Of a DNA stretch of 64,000 nt, positions 44,747-54,276 are shown piece by piece (position 1 is the first letter of the stretch; the number at the start of each line of letters is the position of its first letter). Below the pieces are notes generated by a model. That model was not told where the DNA came from and did no database searches. It saw only the letters and a list, made by a program, of their open reading frames with translations. Source of the DNA: Demequina sp. NBRC 110054. Its GTDB lineage: Bacteria; Actinomycetota; Actinomycetes; Actinomycetales; Demequinaceae. The translations under genes were made by a program, and so were the position numbers. The stretch covers positions 620,001 to 684,000 of the forward strand of contig NZ_BBRK01000005.1 of the NCBI RefSeq assembly GCF_002090115.1, read 5' to 3'.

Positions 44747-47086
44747 CTAGCCTGCCATGACGGTCGGACACCTCGACGCCACGGTAAGGCCGTCGTCGGG
44801 TGACAGCACGATCGTGCCGCATTCGTCGGTGCGCATCGTCACCGCGCCCGTCGCCTCGTACAGCGCGAGGGCGCTGGACGCCGGGTGGCCATAGGTGTTC
44901 CCCTCTCCCGCGGAGAACAGCGCCACCGACGCGCGCAGATCGTCGGCGAGCGCCTCGTCCTGGCTTGCGGAGCCGTGGTGTGCGACCTTCACCGCGTCGA
45001 CCTCGAGTGGCTCGATGGCATCCGCGAGCGCGGCCTGCGCCTCGGCCTCGAGGTCCCCGAGCACGACGATCGAGAGCCCTCCGGACTCGACGAGGAGCGC
45101 GAGGCTCTGGTCGTTGACCGCGCTGCCGTCGTCCGCCTGCGCGGGCGGATGCCCCGCCGTGCCGTCCGTGGCCAGCACCCGCAGCGTCGCCTGGCCCACG
45201 CTGGCCGTCGTCCCTTCGTCGGGGACGGTCGCGACGAGTCCGAGCGCCGCGAGATCGGCACCGGCCCGCGCTCCTGCGTCGCCCAATGCCGCGGACGACC
45301 ACCAGACCTCCTCGATCCGGGCACGGTCAGCGATCTCGGCGATCGCGCCGTCGTGATCCGAGTGCGGATGCGTGAGCACCAGCATCGGCACCCGCGTCAC
45401 GCCGAGCGCGTCGAGGCACTCCGCCGCTCCGCCACCCGGGCCCGTGTCGATCACGACCGCCGCTTCGGTCCCCGATCTCACGACGGTCATGTCCCCCTGG
45501 CCGACGTCGCATGTGGCGATCCGCCACGAGTCGGGAACCTCGGTCGACAGCGACTCGTGCGCGCCGCGGACGCTCAGCACCAGCACGACCGCGGCAGAGA
45601 TCCCCCCGATCCAGCGCACCGGGACCGGGACCGATGCGACCGCAAGCGCCACGCCCGCGAGCAGAGCAACGGCGCACGCCACTCCGGCAGCCCCCTCGGG
45701 CCACGGCAGGCTCGCCCCAGGCGCGCTGGCGAGCAGGCTAGCGATCCTTGCGATCGGCAGTGCGAGCCGGCCCAACACCTGAGCGAGCGCTCCGGCTCCG
45801 GGCATCGACAGCGAGGCGGCGACGACGTCGAGCGCCCCGAGGGCCACGACGGGTGCGACGAAGGGCACCGCGGCGGTGTTCGCCACGGCGGTCCACGCCG
45901 ACACCGTCGGGTCGAGCAGGACGAGCACCGGTGTGCACGCGAGCTGCGCCGCGACGGGGATGCTGAGCGCTCCCGCGACGAGCCCTCCGAGCGACGGGAC
46001 GAGCGCGCGGCGCAGCGCGGGCGCGAGGAGGACGATGCCGGTCACGGCGCTCACGGACAGCGCCATGCCGTACTCGAGGGCCAGGTAGGGGTCCCACGCC
46101 ATGAGCGCGATGACGCTCGTCGCGAGCGCGGGCATCGCCTGCGCGGGCCGCCCCCACATCCTGGCGGCCGCGCCGACGCACGCCATCCCGAGAGCGCGCA
46201 CGACCGACGGTTGAGGAAGCACCAGCAGCGCGAAGCACCCCATCCCGACCAGGAGCGCCACCCACCGGGTCCGTCTGCCGACCGGCAACGCCCTGACGAG
46301 CACGCCGAGGAGGCCCGCGACGATCGCGAAGTGAGTGCCGGACACTGCGGTGAGATGCGTCAGCCCGACGGTGCGCATGTCGGCCGTCTGCGCGGCGTCC
46401 ATGTCCGCGGTGTCCCCGATCACCATCCCGCGCACGAGGCCCCGCACCTCGTCGTCGAGGGAGGCGGTCGCCTCGCGGAAGGACTGGCGGGCGTGTGCGA
46501 CGAGCGCCGCGACCCCCACCGGGTGACGCACCTCGACCAGCTCGGGGTCCCAGGCGATCGCGACCGCACGGCCGACGCCGGTCTCCTTGAGGCGGGCGAC
46601 GACCGTCACCGTGTCCCCGACCCTGAGGTCGGACCACCTCTGATCGGCGATCACGACGACGCGACCCGACGTCCTCACCGCGCCCGCGCTGCCCGCCTGG
46701 CCGGAGGCGTCGGGAGTCGCGACGGCCACCGCGTCCAGGTCGAGGCGCACGCGCGCCTCGCCTGTGAACGAGTCCGGATTCGTGGGCTCGGGGTCCGACG
46801 CCGCGACCGCGGTCAGCAGCACCTCGCCGTCGCCGACGGCCGCCGCGAGCGGAGCCTCGCGGGCCAGGCCCGCGCCACCGACCAGCAGCACGGCCGCGCC
46901 CACCGCGACCGGCACCGCCAGCAGCGCCACACCGTCCCCGCCTCGCATCGCTAACCCCACGAGGATCACCGCCCCACCGGCAAGCACCGCCCACGCGATC
47001 CGGGGCTGGCCCGCGGCCGCCGCCATCGCGCACGCCCACGCGACGAGCGCGGCGGGCACGAGCCGCAGGTCGTGCCTCGCCGTCAC
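44747..47086 (-). CDS. comEC: DNA-uptake channel protein ComEC
   Basis: 779 residues. The membrane part has about ten segments; the Competence domain includes GLTHLTAVSGTHFAIVAGLL, and the C-terminal third is a metallo-beta-lactamase-like domain with LTHPHSDHDG (metal site) near 575. In transformable bacteria it is the inner-membrane channel for single-stranded DNA. GTG 47086 overlaps the comEA stop by four bases. The length is full and no frame break is seen. Confidence 0.93.
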   Translation of the reverse strand: MTARHDLRLVPAALVAWACAMAAAAGQPRIAWAVLAGGAVILVGLAMRGGDGVALLAVPVAVGAAVLLVGGAGLAREAPLAAAVGDGEVLLTAVAASDPEPTNPDSFTGEARVRLDLDAVAVATPDASGQAGSAGAVRTSGRVVVIADQRWSDLRVGDTVTVVARLKETGVGRAVAIAWDPELVEVRHPVGVAALVAHARQSFREATASLDDEVRGLVRGMVIGDTADMDAAQTADMRTVGLTHLTAVSGTHFAIVAGLLGVLVRALPVGRRTRWVALLVGMGCFALLVLPQPSVVRALGMACVGAAARMWGRPAQAMPALATSVIALMAWDPYLALEYGMALSVSAVTGIVLLAPALRRALVPSLGGLVAGALSIPVAAQLACTPVLVLLDPTVSAWTAVANTAAVPFVAPVVALGALDVVAASLSMPGAGALAQVLGRLALPIARIASLLASAPGASLPWPEGAAGVACAVALLAGVALAVASVPVPVRWIGGISAAVVLVLSVRGAHESLSTEVPDSWRIATCDVGQGDMTVVRSGTEAAVVIDTGPGGGAAECLDALGVTRVPMLVLTHPHSDHDGAIAEIADRARIEEVWWSSAALGDAGARAGADLAALGLVATVPDEGTTASVGQATLRVLATDGTAGHPPAQADDGSAVNDQSLALLVESGGLSIVVLGDLEAEAQAALADAIEPLEVDAVKVAHHGSASQDEALADDLRASVALFSAGEGNTYGHPASSALALYEATGAVTMRTDECGTIVLSPDDGLTVASRCPTVMAG

Positions 47087-47850
47087 GGCACGGCAAGGTC
47101 CGCGAGCCGCGAGACCACCACGTCCCCGATCCCCGACACCCGCGCAAGGTCCTCGACCGAGGAGAAGGGCCCGTTCTCCTCGCGGTCCGCGACGATCCGC
47201 TCAGCCAGGACGGGCCCGATGCCAGGAAGGCCCTCGAGCGCGGACGCGTCCGCCGTGGACAGGCTCACCTTCTGGCTCCCCGAGGAGCCGGAGGATCCGG
47301 ACGACCCCGACGACGAGCCGCCGTCAGGACCGAGCGCAGGCACGACGATCTGCTCGCCGTCCATCGGCACACGCGCGAGGTTCACCGCGGACAGGTCGGC
47401 ATCGTCGAGCACGCCGCCCGCGGCCTCGATCGCGTCCGCGACCCGCTGCCCCGACTCCAGCTCGACGATCCCCGGCTGCGCGACCTCGCCCGCGACGTGG
47501 ACCACGAGCGGGGCCGCGGACGCGGGCGTGACGACCGACGAGTCCATCCCCTCGGCGGAGGCCGACGCCGAGGCGCTCGCGACCGTCGACTCCTCGAAGT
47601 CGCTCAAGGACTCGTCCTCCCCGCCCGCGATCAACGCCCACGCGACCAGGGCCCCGACTCCGATCACGAAGACGAGCGACAGCGCGGACCGGGGATCGAG
47701 CCGCCAGCGCAGACGCCTCGCCTCGGTCGGCAGCTCGTCGGCGTTGGCGCGCCGGTAGGCGGCCTCAGCTGCATGTGCGAGCGAGTCGCGCCATCGCGCC
47801 CTCACGTCCTCCTCGTCGGGCCGGATCACCGGCTCCGTGCTGTGCTCCAT
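47083..47850 (-). CDS. comEA: DNA-binding competence protein ComEA
   Basis: 255 residues. A cytoplasmic start (about 1-55), one membrane segment near 57-75, a linker, an SLBB domain (VVHVAGEVAQPGIVELESGQRVADAI, about 114-139), a Ser/Gly hinge, and two helix-hairpin-helix motifs (LEGLPGIGPVLAERIV and LARVSGIGDVVVSRL) at the C-terminus that hold DNA outside the membrane. It hands DNA to ComEC. Confidence 0.94.
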   Translation of the reverse strand: MEHSTEPVIRPDEEDVRARWRDSLAHAAEAAYRRANADELPTEARRLRWRLDPRSALSLVFVIGVGALVAWALIAGGEDESLSDFEESTVASASASASAEGMDSSVVTPASAAPLVVHVAGEVAQPGIVELESGQRVADAIEAAGGVLDDADLSAVNLARVPMDGEQIVVPALGPDGGSSSGSSGSSGSSGSQKVSLSTADASALEGLPGIGPVLAERIVADREENGPFSSVEDLARVSGIGDVVVSRLADLAVP

Positions 47851-47948
47851 GACGCGACAGTAGGATTCGCGCCATCATGGGAGAGAGGGCCGCCCTCATT
47901 CTGGGGAGGACGGCGGCGAGGGCGAGGCCTGGGGACGATGCGCCCGCG

Positions 47949-48842
47949 TCAGAGCGAGCGCAACCTCGCCGCGAGCGCCTCCGGGACCTCCGCGACGCAC
48001 GCCGCCACGGCGCCCGCACCCGCGTGCGCAGCCAGCACCGACGACACGGGGCCGGGGACCACCACGGCCTCGGGCACGAGGCCGAGGATCTGGTCCCGCA
48101 CCCCGGAAACCGCATCGTCCTGGAGACCCACGACCGAGGCGACTCGCACGTGGCCGGGGGCGGGCGCATCGTCCCTGGAAAGCAGGCCAGCCGCGCGCGA
48201 AGCGACCGCGGCCCGCGCGCGCCGTGTCGTGCGCTCTCGCGAGTCCACGACGATCTCCCCGTCGCGCACCGTGAGCAGCGGGCGGATGGCGAGCGCGGAG
48301 CCGAGCGCGGCCGCCGCGCCGGAGAGCCTGCCTCCCCTGCGCAGGGGCTCGAGCGAGTCGACGGTGAACAGGCAGCGCGATCCCTCGGCGACGCGTCGCG
48401 CCTCGGCGGCGCAGTCCGCGAGCGAGGCCCCGCCGGAGGCCGCCTCCCGCGCCGCGAGCGCCGCGAGTCCCTGAGCCATCGTCACGGTGCCCGAGTCGAC
48501 GACGTCGACGGGCACCGACGCGCGCCCGGCCGCCACGCGCGCGGCGTCGAACGCCCCGGAGAGCTGGCGCGACAGGGTCACCACGAGGACCGCGTCGGCA
48601 CCGGCGACCACCGCCGCGTCGATCGCACGGGAGTAGGCATCGGGTCCGGGGTGCGCGGTTGAGACGTGCTCGCCCCGGTCGAGCGCCTCGGAGACGTCCT
48701 GCGGGGCAAGACCCACGCCCTCCGAGTGGACCGTCCCGTCGACCACGACGGTGAGCGGCACGACCGTGAGTCCCGGCGTGGCCGCGAGCGCGTCCGGCAG
48801 CGAGGCCGCCGAATCGGTCACCACCGCCACCCTCGTCGTCAT
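47949..48842 (-). CDS. DegV-family fatty-acid-binding protein (first)
   Basis: 297 residues. VAVVTDSAASLP at the start, HVSTAHPGPDAY near 73, LSRQLSGAFDAAR near 103 and VVDSGTVTMAQG near 127 follow the DegV plan. Such proteins bind a fatty acid; in Firmicutes (FakB) they present it to a kinase. No FakA partner is in the window. TAGCCT (48850-48855) is 7 nt before ATG 48842, so a longer frame from 48881 is rejected. Two GCATCGTCC elements lie in its C-terminal part and one just past its stop. Confidence 0.88.
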   Translation of the reverse strand: MTTRVAVVTDSAASLPDALAATPGLTVVPLTVVVDGTVHSEGVGLAPQDVSEALDRGEHVSTAHPGPDAYSRAIDAAVVAGADAVLVVTLSRQLSGAFDAARVAAGRASVPVDVVDSGTVTMAQGLAALAAREAASGGASLADCAAEARRVAEGSRCLFTVDSLEPLRRGGRLSGAAAALGSALAIRPLLTVRDGEIVVDSRERTTRRARAAVASRAAGLLSRDDAPAPGHVRVASVVGLQDDAVSGVRDQILGLVPEAVVVPGPVSSVLAAHAGAGAVAACVAEVPEALAARLRSL

Positions 48843-48902
48843 AGCGCCCAGGCTAGCGACCCCAGCGGTGCGCCGAGGCATGCCAAGGGCGCACGTCGCG
48901 GG

Positions 48903-49823
48903 TCAGGGCGCGTCGGCCCCGGTCCATGCGAGCGCGCTGGCGGGGGCCTCCCCGCGAGCAGCCATCCGGTCGTACAGCTGGTGGAACGCCTCAGGCATCT
49001 CGGCCGCCGCGGCCATGAACAGTCCCGGCCCGGAGTTCGCCACGAGGGACATCGGCGCCGGCATCGCGAGGACGGGCCCCTCGACGTCGAGCTCGATCTC
49101 GTCCGGGTCGAGCGCGTTCCCGCCGAACCCGACCGCGCCGACCGGGCGCCGCATCGTCCTGGCCTCGCGATTCGCGAGCTCGCGCACGCTCTGGCGGGCG
49201 CCGCCCTCTCCCCTGCCCTGGGCCACGACGGCCGCTGCGTTGCGGTTCACGCGCAGGATCGGCCGCATGGGGTCGAGCCCGCCGAGCGACTCCTCGACCA
49301 GGTGCGCGCGCCCCGAGCGTCGGAAGTGCTCGAGCGTCTGCACCGTGGCGTACAGCTGGGTCCGGTGCGCGACCTCCTGGGCCACGCTCGCGATCGTGAG
49401 CGCGCCCGAGCCGGCCATGGCGACCGAGCCCGCGGCGAGCGCGGCGAGGGCCTGGCCGATCGCGACCGTGCCGGTGTCGACCACGGTCACGGGCCTCGGC
49501 GAATCGGAGGCCGCGGCGGTGGCATGGGCCACGGCGTCGGACATCGCCGAGCCGCCGAGCACGGCCACGATCCTGTCCGCGCCCGATCCCGCGCACTGGC
49601 GGAAGACGTCGGCGAACTCGGAGACGGTCGGCGCCGAGGTGCTGAGCGCCCCCGCCGTGTCGAGCATCGTCGCGGCCGCGTGCGCGCGCACCGGTCCGTC
49701 GCGATGCGCACTGCCCGCGGCCTCGATGCTCACGGGCACGATGAGCACGCCGAAGGACGCCGCGGCCCGCGGCGCGATGCCGCACGCGGAGTCCGTGATC
49801 ACGGCGACCACGTCCCTAGCCAT
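48903..49823 (-). CDS. DegV-family protein (second, divergent)
   Basis: 306 residues. VVAVITDSACGIAP and LSTSAPTVSEFADVFR match the DegV start, and VVDTGTVAIGQALAAL the ligand-side loop, but the usual LSxxLSGT segment reads LGGSAMSDAVAHAT, and the C-terminal half is diverged. It lies 60 nt upstream of the first DegV gene, so the pair may be a duplication. GAAGGAGA before ATG 49823 is strong. A perfect 9-bp inverted repeat abuts this ribosome site. Confidence 0.82.
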   Translation of the reverse strand: MARDVVAVITDSACGIAPRAAASFGVLIVPVSIEAAGSAHRDGPVRAHAAATMLDTAGALSTSAPTVSEFADVFRQCAGSGADRIVAVLGGSAMSDAVAHATAAASDSPRPVTVVDTGTVAIGQALAALAAGSVAMAGSGALTIASVAQEVAHRTQLYATVQTLEHFRRSGRAHLVEESLGGLDPMRPILRVNRNAAAVVAQGRGEGGARQSVRELANREARTMRRPVGAVGFGGNALDPDEIELDVEGPVLAMPAPMSLVANSGPGLFMAAAAEMPEAFHQLYDRMAARGEAPASALAWTGADAP

Positions 49824-49834
49824 AGCGTCTCCTT

Positions 49835-49868
49835 CAGTCGATGCCTGTGTTGAAGGCGTCATCGACTG
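49835..49868. repeat. inverted repeat next to the ribosome site of the second degV gene
   Basis: CAGTCGATG and CATCGACTG pair perfectly over 9 bp around 16 nt. On the minus strand the 3' arm runs directly into AAGGAGA. It may be an operator or a leader hairpin that governs translation. Confidence 0.6.
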
Positions 49869-49957
49869 CGCGGACGCAGGTGTGAGGCGTCGTGAGGCCG
49901 CTCACGACGGCGCGGGGGGCGAACCGCCCGTGGCGGCCCGCCCGAACTGCCGACGGC

Positions 49958-52459
49958 TCAGAGCGTGACGATGTTGACGAGCTTCGGCGCGCGCACGATG
50001 ACGGTGCGGATGCCGCCGTCGCCGATCGCGCGCTTCGCGCCGTCCGACGCGAGCGCGAGCTCCTTGAGCTCGTCCTCGCCGATGCTCGGGGGCACCTCGA
50101 GGCGGTCGCGGACCTTGCCCTTCACCTGGACGATGCAGGTGACGGTCTCCTCGACGAGCAGGGACTCGTCGACGGCCGGGTAGGTCGCGAGCGCGACGTC
50201 CTCGTGGCCCAGCATCGCCCACATGTCCTCGGCCGCGTACGGCGCGAACAGGCTCAGCAGGATCGAGACGACCTCGGCGGCCTCGCGCACGGCGGGGTCG
50301 GCCGGGCCGGCGCCCGAGTCGATCGCCTTGCGGGTGACGTTGACGAGCTCCATGACCTTCGCGACGACCACGTTGAAGCGGAAGCCCTCGACGAGCTCCT
50401 GCGACTCCTTGAGCACGCGGTGGGTGTGGGCGCGCAGCTCCTGGTCACCGGTCGCGGGGTCGACGCCGGGCTCGGACGTGACGTCGCGGGCCAGGCGCCA
50501 GGCGCGGGCGAGGAACTTCGCGGAGCCGGCGGGCGAGACATCCGCCCAGTCGATGTCGTCCTCGGGCGGGCCTGCGAACGCCATCGTGAGCCGCACGGCG
50601 TCCACGCCGAACTCGTCGAGCTGATCCGACAGGCGCACGAGGTTGCCGCGCGACTTCGACATCGCGGAGCCGTCCATCTGGACCATGCCCTGGTTGAGCA
50701 GCGCGGTGAAGGGCTCGTCGAAGTCGACCATGCCCATGTCGCGCAGCGCCTTCGTGAAGAAGCGCGAGTACAGCAGGTGCAGGATCGCGTGGGTGACGCC
50801 GCCGACGTACTGGTCGATCGGGGCCCACTTCTTCGCCTCGACCAGGTCGAACGGGGCGTCGGTGTTCTGCGGCGAGAGGTAGCGCAGGTAGTACCAGGAC
50901 GAGTCGACGAACGTGTCCATCGTGTCGGTGTCTCGCTTCGCGGGCGCGTCGCACCGCGGGCAGGTCGTGTTGACCCAGTCCGGCACGGCGGCCAGGGGCG
51001 ACTGCCCCTTGGGCTTGAGGTCCAGCCCCTCGGCCGGCGGAAGCGTGATCGGCAGCTGGTCGTCCGGGACGGGGACCTCGCCGCAGGTGTCGCAGTGGAC
51101 GATCGGGATGGGCGTGCCCCAGTAGCGCTGGCGCGAGATCAGCCAGTCGCGCAGGCGGTAGTTGACCGACTTGGCGCCGGCGTCGTCCGCGGAGAGCTCC
51201 TCGATGACCTTGTCGATGGCCTCCGACTTGCTCAGGCCGTCGAGCGAGCCGGAGTTCACGCACACGCCCTCGCCCACGGTCGCGATGCCGGACTCGTTCG
51301 GGTCGGGCAGCGAGCTGCCGTCCTCGTCGAGCACGTCGACGACCACGCGGACCGGGAGGTCCATCGCGCGAGCGAAGTCGAGGTCGCGCTGGTCGTGCGC
51401 GGGAACGGCCATGATCGCGCCGTGACCGTAGTCGGCCAGGACGTAGTCGGATGCCCAGATCGGCAGGCGCTCGCCGTTGACCGGGTTGATGCCGTAGCGC
51501 TTGAGGAACACGCCGGTCTTGGGGCGCTCGGTGGACAGGCGGTCGATCTCCGAGGCGTTCTTGACCGACTCGAGGTAGCGGTCGAACTCCTCGCGCACCT
51601 CGCCGTCGGCTCCGTTGGCCAGTTCGGCGGCCAGGTCGGAGTCCGCCGCGACGACCATGAAGGTCGCGCCGTACAGGGTGTCGGGGCGCGTCGTGTAGAT
51701 GTCGATCGGCTCGTCGCGGCCCTCGATCTGGAACGTCACGTCCGCGCCATAGGAGCGGCCGATCCAGTTGCGCTGCATCGCGATGACCTTGGACGGCCAG
51801 GTGCCTCGCAGGTCCTCGAGACCGTCGAGCAGCTCGTCCGCGTAGTCCGTGACCTTGAAGTACCACTGCGTGAGCTTCTTCTTGGTGACCGGGGTGTCGC
51901 AGCGCTCGCACAGGCCACCGACGACCTGCTCGTTCGCGAGCACCGTCTGGTCGTGGGGGCACCAGTTGACCTGGCTCGGCTTGCGGTAGGCCAGGCCGCG
52001 CTCGAACAGGCGCGTGAACAGCCACTGGTTCCAGCGGTAGTAGTCGGGACGGTGCGTCATCAGCACGCGGTCCCAGTCGAACGAGCACGCGTAGCGCTTC
52101 ATCGACGCCTTCTGCTGCGCGATGTTGTCCTCGGTCCAGCCGTACGGGTCGATGCCGCGCTTGATCGCGGCGTTCTCCGCGGGCAGGCCGAACGAGTCCC
52201 AGCCGATCGGGTGGAGGACGTTGAAGCCCTTCTGGATCCAGTGGCGCGAGATCACGTCGCCGAGCGCGTACGCCTCGGCGTGACCCATGTGGAGGTCGCC
52301 CGAGGGGTACGGGAACATGTCGAGCACGTACTTGGTGGGGCGCCCGTCGTCCTCTCCGCCCGAGCGGAAGGGCTGGCGCTCCTCCCACACCGGCTGCCAG
52401 CGCTCCTCGAGCGCGCGGAAGTCGTAGCGGTTCTCGTCGGTCATCTGCTCAGAACTCAC
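49958..52459 (-). CDS. leuS: leucyl-tRNA synthetase
   Basis: 833 residues. The class I HIGH box reads HMGH near 57 ([16 protein letters not shown]) and the KMSKS loop reads AMSKS near 598, followed by [13 protein letters not shown]1 editing domain lies in between. The Lys-to-Ala change at the first KMSKS position is, as far as I recall, a variant also found in related actinobacteria. GTG 52459 has TACACT (52466-52471) 6 nt upstream, a leaderless start; ATG 52444 is an alternative. Confidence 0.95.
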   Translation of the reverse strand: MSSEQMTDENRYDFRALEERWQPVWEERQPFRSGGEDDGRPTKYVLDMFPYPSGDLHMGHAEAYALGDVISRHWIQKGFNVLHPIGWDSFGLPAENAAIKRGIDPYGWTEDNIAQQKASMKRYACSFDWDRVLMTHRPDYYRWNQWLFTRLFERGLAYRKPSQVNWCPHDQTVLANEQVVGGLCERCDTPVTKKKLTQWYFKVTDYADELLDGLEDLRGTWPSKVIAMQRNWIGRSYGADVTFQIEGRDEPIDIYTTRPDTLYGATFMVVAADSDLAAELANGADGEVREEFDRYLESVKNASEIDRLSTERPKTGVFLKRYGINPVNGERLPIWASDYVLADYGHGAIMAVPAHDQRDLDFARAMDLPVRVVVDVLDEDGSSLPDPNESGIATVGEGVCVNSGSLDGLSKSEAIDKVIEELSADDAGAKSVNYRLRDWLISRQRYWGTPIPIVHCDTCGEVPVPDDQLPITLPPAEGLDLKPKGQSPLAAVPDWVNTTCPRCDAPAKRDTDTMDTFVDSSWYYLRYLSPQNTDAPFDLVEAKKWAPIDQYVGGVTHAILHLLYSRFFTKALRDMGMVDFDEPFTALLNQGMVQMDGSAMSKSRGNLVRLSDQLDEFGVDAVRLTMAFAGPPEDDIDWADVSPAGSAKFLARAWRLARDVTSEPGVDPATGDQELRAHTHRVLKESQELVEGFRFNVVVAKVMELVNVTRKAIDSGAGPADPAVREAAEVVSILLSLFAPYAAEDMWAMLGHEDVALATYPAVDESLLVEETVTCIVQVKGKVRDRLEVPPSIGEDELKELALASDGAKRAIGDGGIRTVIVRAPKLVNIVTL

Positions 52460-52516
52460 CCCACGAGTGTAGTGGGGACCCGGGCGGGAACGGACGCCAC
52501 CGGGGCCAGACGCGCC

Positions 52517-53353
52517 TCAGGCCGTCTGCGTCACCGTCACGCGCACGTCGAGACCGGTGGTCTCCCCCGCCACGACGCCCGTGAGCGGCGGCACGTCGCG
52601 GTACTCGCGCCCGCGGCCGACGATCACGTGGTGGTCGGAGACCTCGCGGTCGTTGGTCGGGTCGAAGCCGTGCCAGTCGCCGGTCCACCACTCGACCCAC
52701 GCATGCGACTCGCCTGCCACGGACTCACCGATCTCGGCGTCGCGCTTGGGGTGCAGGTAGCCGGAGACGTAGCGCGCAGGGATGCCGACGTGCCGCAGCG
52801 CGCCGATCGCGAGGTGCGCGAGGTCCTGGCAGACGCCCGACTTCTTCTCCCACGCGTCGGTGGCCGGGGTGTGCACCGAGGTGGCGCCGGGGACGTAGGC
52901 GATGCGCTCGTGCAGCATGTCGCAGATCGAGCGCGCCGTGAGATCGGGGCTCAGGCGGCCCGCCGCGTCCTCCGCGAACGCCGCGAGCTCCTCGGTCGGC
53001 TCCGTCGTGGGGGTGTTGCCCAGGTACTCGCACAGCAGGTCCTGGAAGCGCGGGCCCTGGATGTCGCCCCAGCTCACGCGCTCCTCACGGGCCCTGAGCG
53101 GCGAGACCTCCACGATGGACGTGCCGACCACGGTCAGGGCGGCGTGCGGCTGCAGCACCTCGAAGGCCACGACGTCGGTCTCCCAATAGTCGCGGTACGT
53201 GGTGCGCCACGTCGACGGCTCGATCTCGACCTTGGAGTCCAGCACGCGCTGCCGCGGCAGCCACGCGGGGGTCAGCCGCGCCTCGTTGTACGAGCTGACG
53301 ATCTCCGAACCGTACGTGAACCGGGTGCGGTGCTCGATGCGAAGGGTGCTCAC
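52517..53353 (-). CDS. transglutaminase-like protein
   Basis: 278 residues. A beta-rich N-terminal domain (LRIEHRTRFTYGSEIVSSYNEARLTP) and a transglutaminase-like cysteine protease fold with the triad Cys in KKSGVCQDLAH near 173, His in SHAWVEWW near 216 and Asp in FDPTND near 228. In the trio with alpha-E and ATP-grasp genes such proteins are thought to act on peptides as ligase/hydrolase. GTG 53353 overlaps the alpha-E stop (GTGA). Confidence 0.92.
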   Translation of the reverse strand: MSTLRIEHRTRFTYGSEIVSSYNEARLTPAWLPRQRVLDSKVEIEPSTWRTTYRDYWETDVVAFEVLQPHAALTVVGTSIVEVSPLRAREERVSWGDIQGPRFQDLLCEYLGNTPTTEPTEELAAFAEDAAGRLSPDLTARSICDMLHERIAYVPGATSVHTPATDAWEKKSGVCQDLAHLAIGALRHVGIPARYVSGYLHPKRDAEIGESVAGESHAWVEWWTGDWHGFDPTNDREVSDHHVIVGRGREYRDVPPLTGVVAGETTGLDVRVTVTQTA

Positions 53354-54276
53354 AGCGCCTCCTGGCTCCACAGCGTCGTCGACGCCGGGAGGAAGTAGCG
53401 GTCTCGGATCAGGTTCGATGCGGTGGCGCAGGCCCGCTGGACCTCCTGCATCTGCCCGGTCAGGTCGGTGAGGATCTCCCGCACGTCCCGGTACTCGAGG
53501 TTGGTGCGTGCGCGTCCGAGCGACAGCCGCGCACGGTTCGACAGCGCCCGCCCGTGCTCGCTGCCCTCGATCTGCTGGAGGATCGTCTCGGCGCGCTCGA
53601 GGTTGTAGGCGATCGACCGCGGGAACAGCCTGTCGACCAGGAGGAACTCGGCGGCCTTCTCCTCGGTGACGAGCGCCCGCACGGTGCGCAGGTAGGCCTC
53701 GTGGGCCGAGCACGACCGCAGCAGGGTCGTCCAGTTGGGACCCGTCGTCCCCTCGAGGTTCCTGGTCATGAGGAGGCGCGCGATCATGTCCGCGCGCTCG
53801 AGCGACCGCCCGAGCTCCATGAAGTACCAGGCGTCGTCACGCGTCGTCGTGGCCGACATGAGGCCCCAGACGACCGCCGCGCGCTCGCGCACCCACACGA
53901 AGTAGTCGTGCGGGCGGGGCGAGCGCGCCCAGCGGTCCACCTGCATGTGCGTCGTGTTGAGCGACTCCCACACCTCGGTCGAGATCACCTCGCGGGCGCG
54001 TCGCGCGTTCTCGCGGGCCGCCGACAGGGTGCCCGAGATCGAGCTCGGCGAGTCCTGCTGGTACGCGAGCGAGTGGAGCACGTCGCCGCGGCTCACCGGC
54101 CCCTCCCACGGCACGCTCATCACGGTGAGGAGCGACGCGTTGGCGCTCGGCTCATCGACCCACTGGTCCTCGAGCAGCACATTGAGGTGAACGTCGAGCA
54201 GGCGAGCGGTGTTGTCCGCCCTCTCGACGTAGCGGCCGATCCAGAACAGCGACTCGGCGATCCGGGACAGCATCAT
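53350..54276 (-). CDS. alpha-E domain protein
   Basis: 308 residues, all-helical. It begins MLSRIAESLFWIGRYVERADNTARLLDVHLNVLL, the alpha-E (DUF403) signature, and has a second internal helix repeat (FMELGRSLERADMIARLLMT). The family sits between the ATP-grasp and transglutaminase genes in many genomes and is presumed to form a complex with them; the product is unknown. AGGTGAG precedes the ATG pair at 54276/54273. Confidence 0.92.
   Translation of the reverse strand: MMLSRIAESLFWIGRYVERADNTARLLDVHLNVLLEDQWVDEPSANASLLTVMSVPWEGPVSRGDVLHSLAYQQDSPSSISGTLSAARENARRAREVISTEVWESLNTTHMQVDRWARSPRPHDYFVWVRERAAVVWGLMSATTTRDDAWYFMELGRSLERADMIARLLMTRNLEGTTGPNWTTLLRSCSAHEAYLRTVRALVTEEKAAEFLLVDRLFPRSIAYNLERAETILQQIEGSEHGRALSNRARLSLGRARTNLEYRDVREILTDLTGQMQEVQRACATASNLIRDRYFLPASTTLWSQEAL

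Noticed and set aside
44885..46954. A 689-codon plus-strand frame opposite comEC
   Set aside because: Arg/His/Gly-rich shadow with no motif; comEC on the other strand has full family features.
49892..53398. An open plus-strand frame of 1168 codons opposite leuS and the transglutaminase gene
   Set aside because: It mirrors the codon-position GC pattern of strongly supported minus-strand genes, and its product is low-complexity (Arg/Val/Asp/Leu) with no family match.
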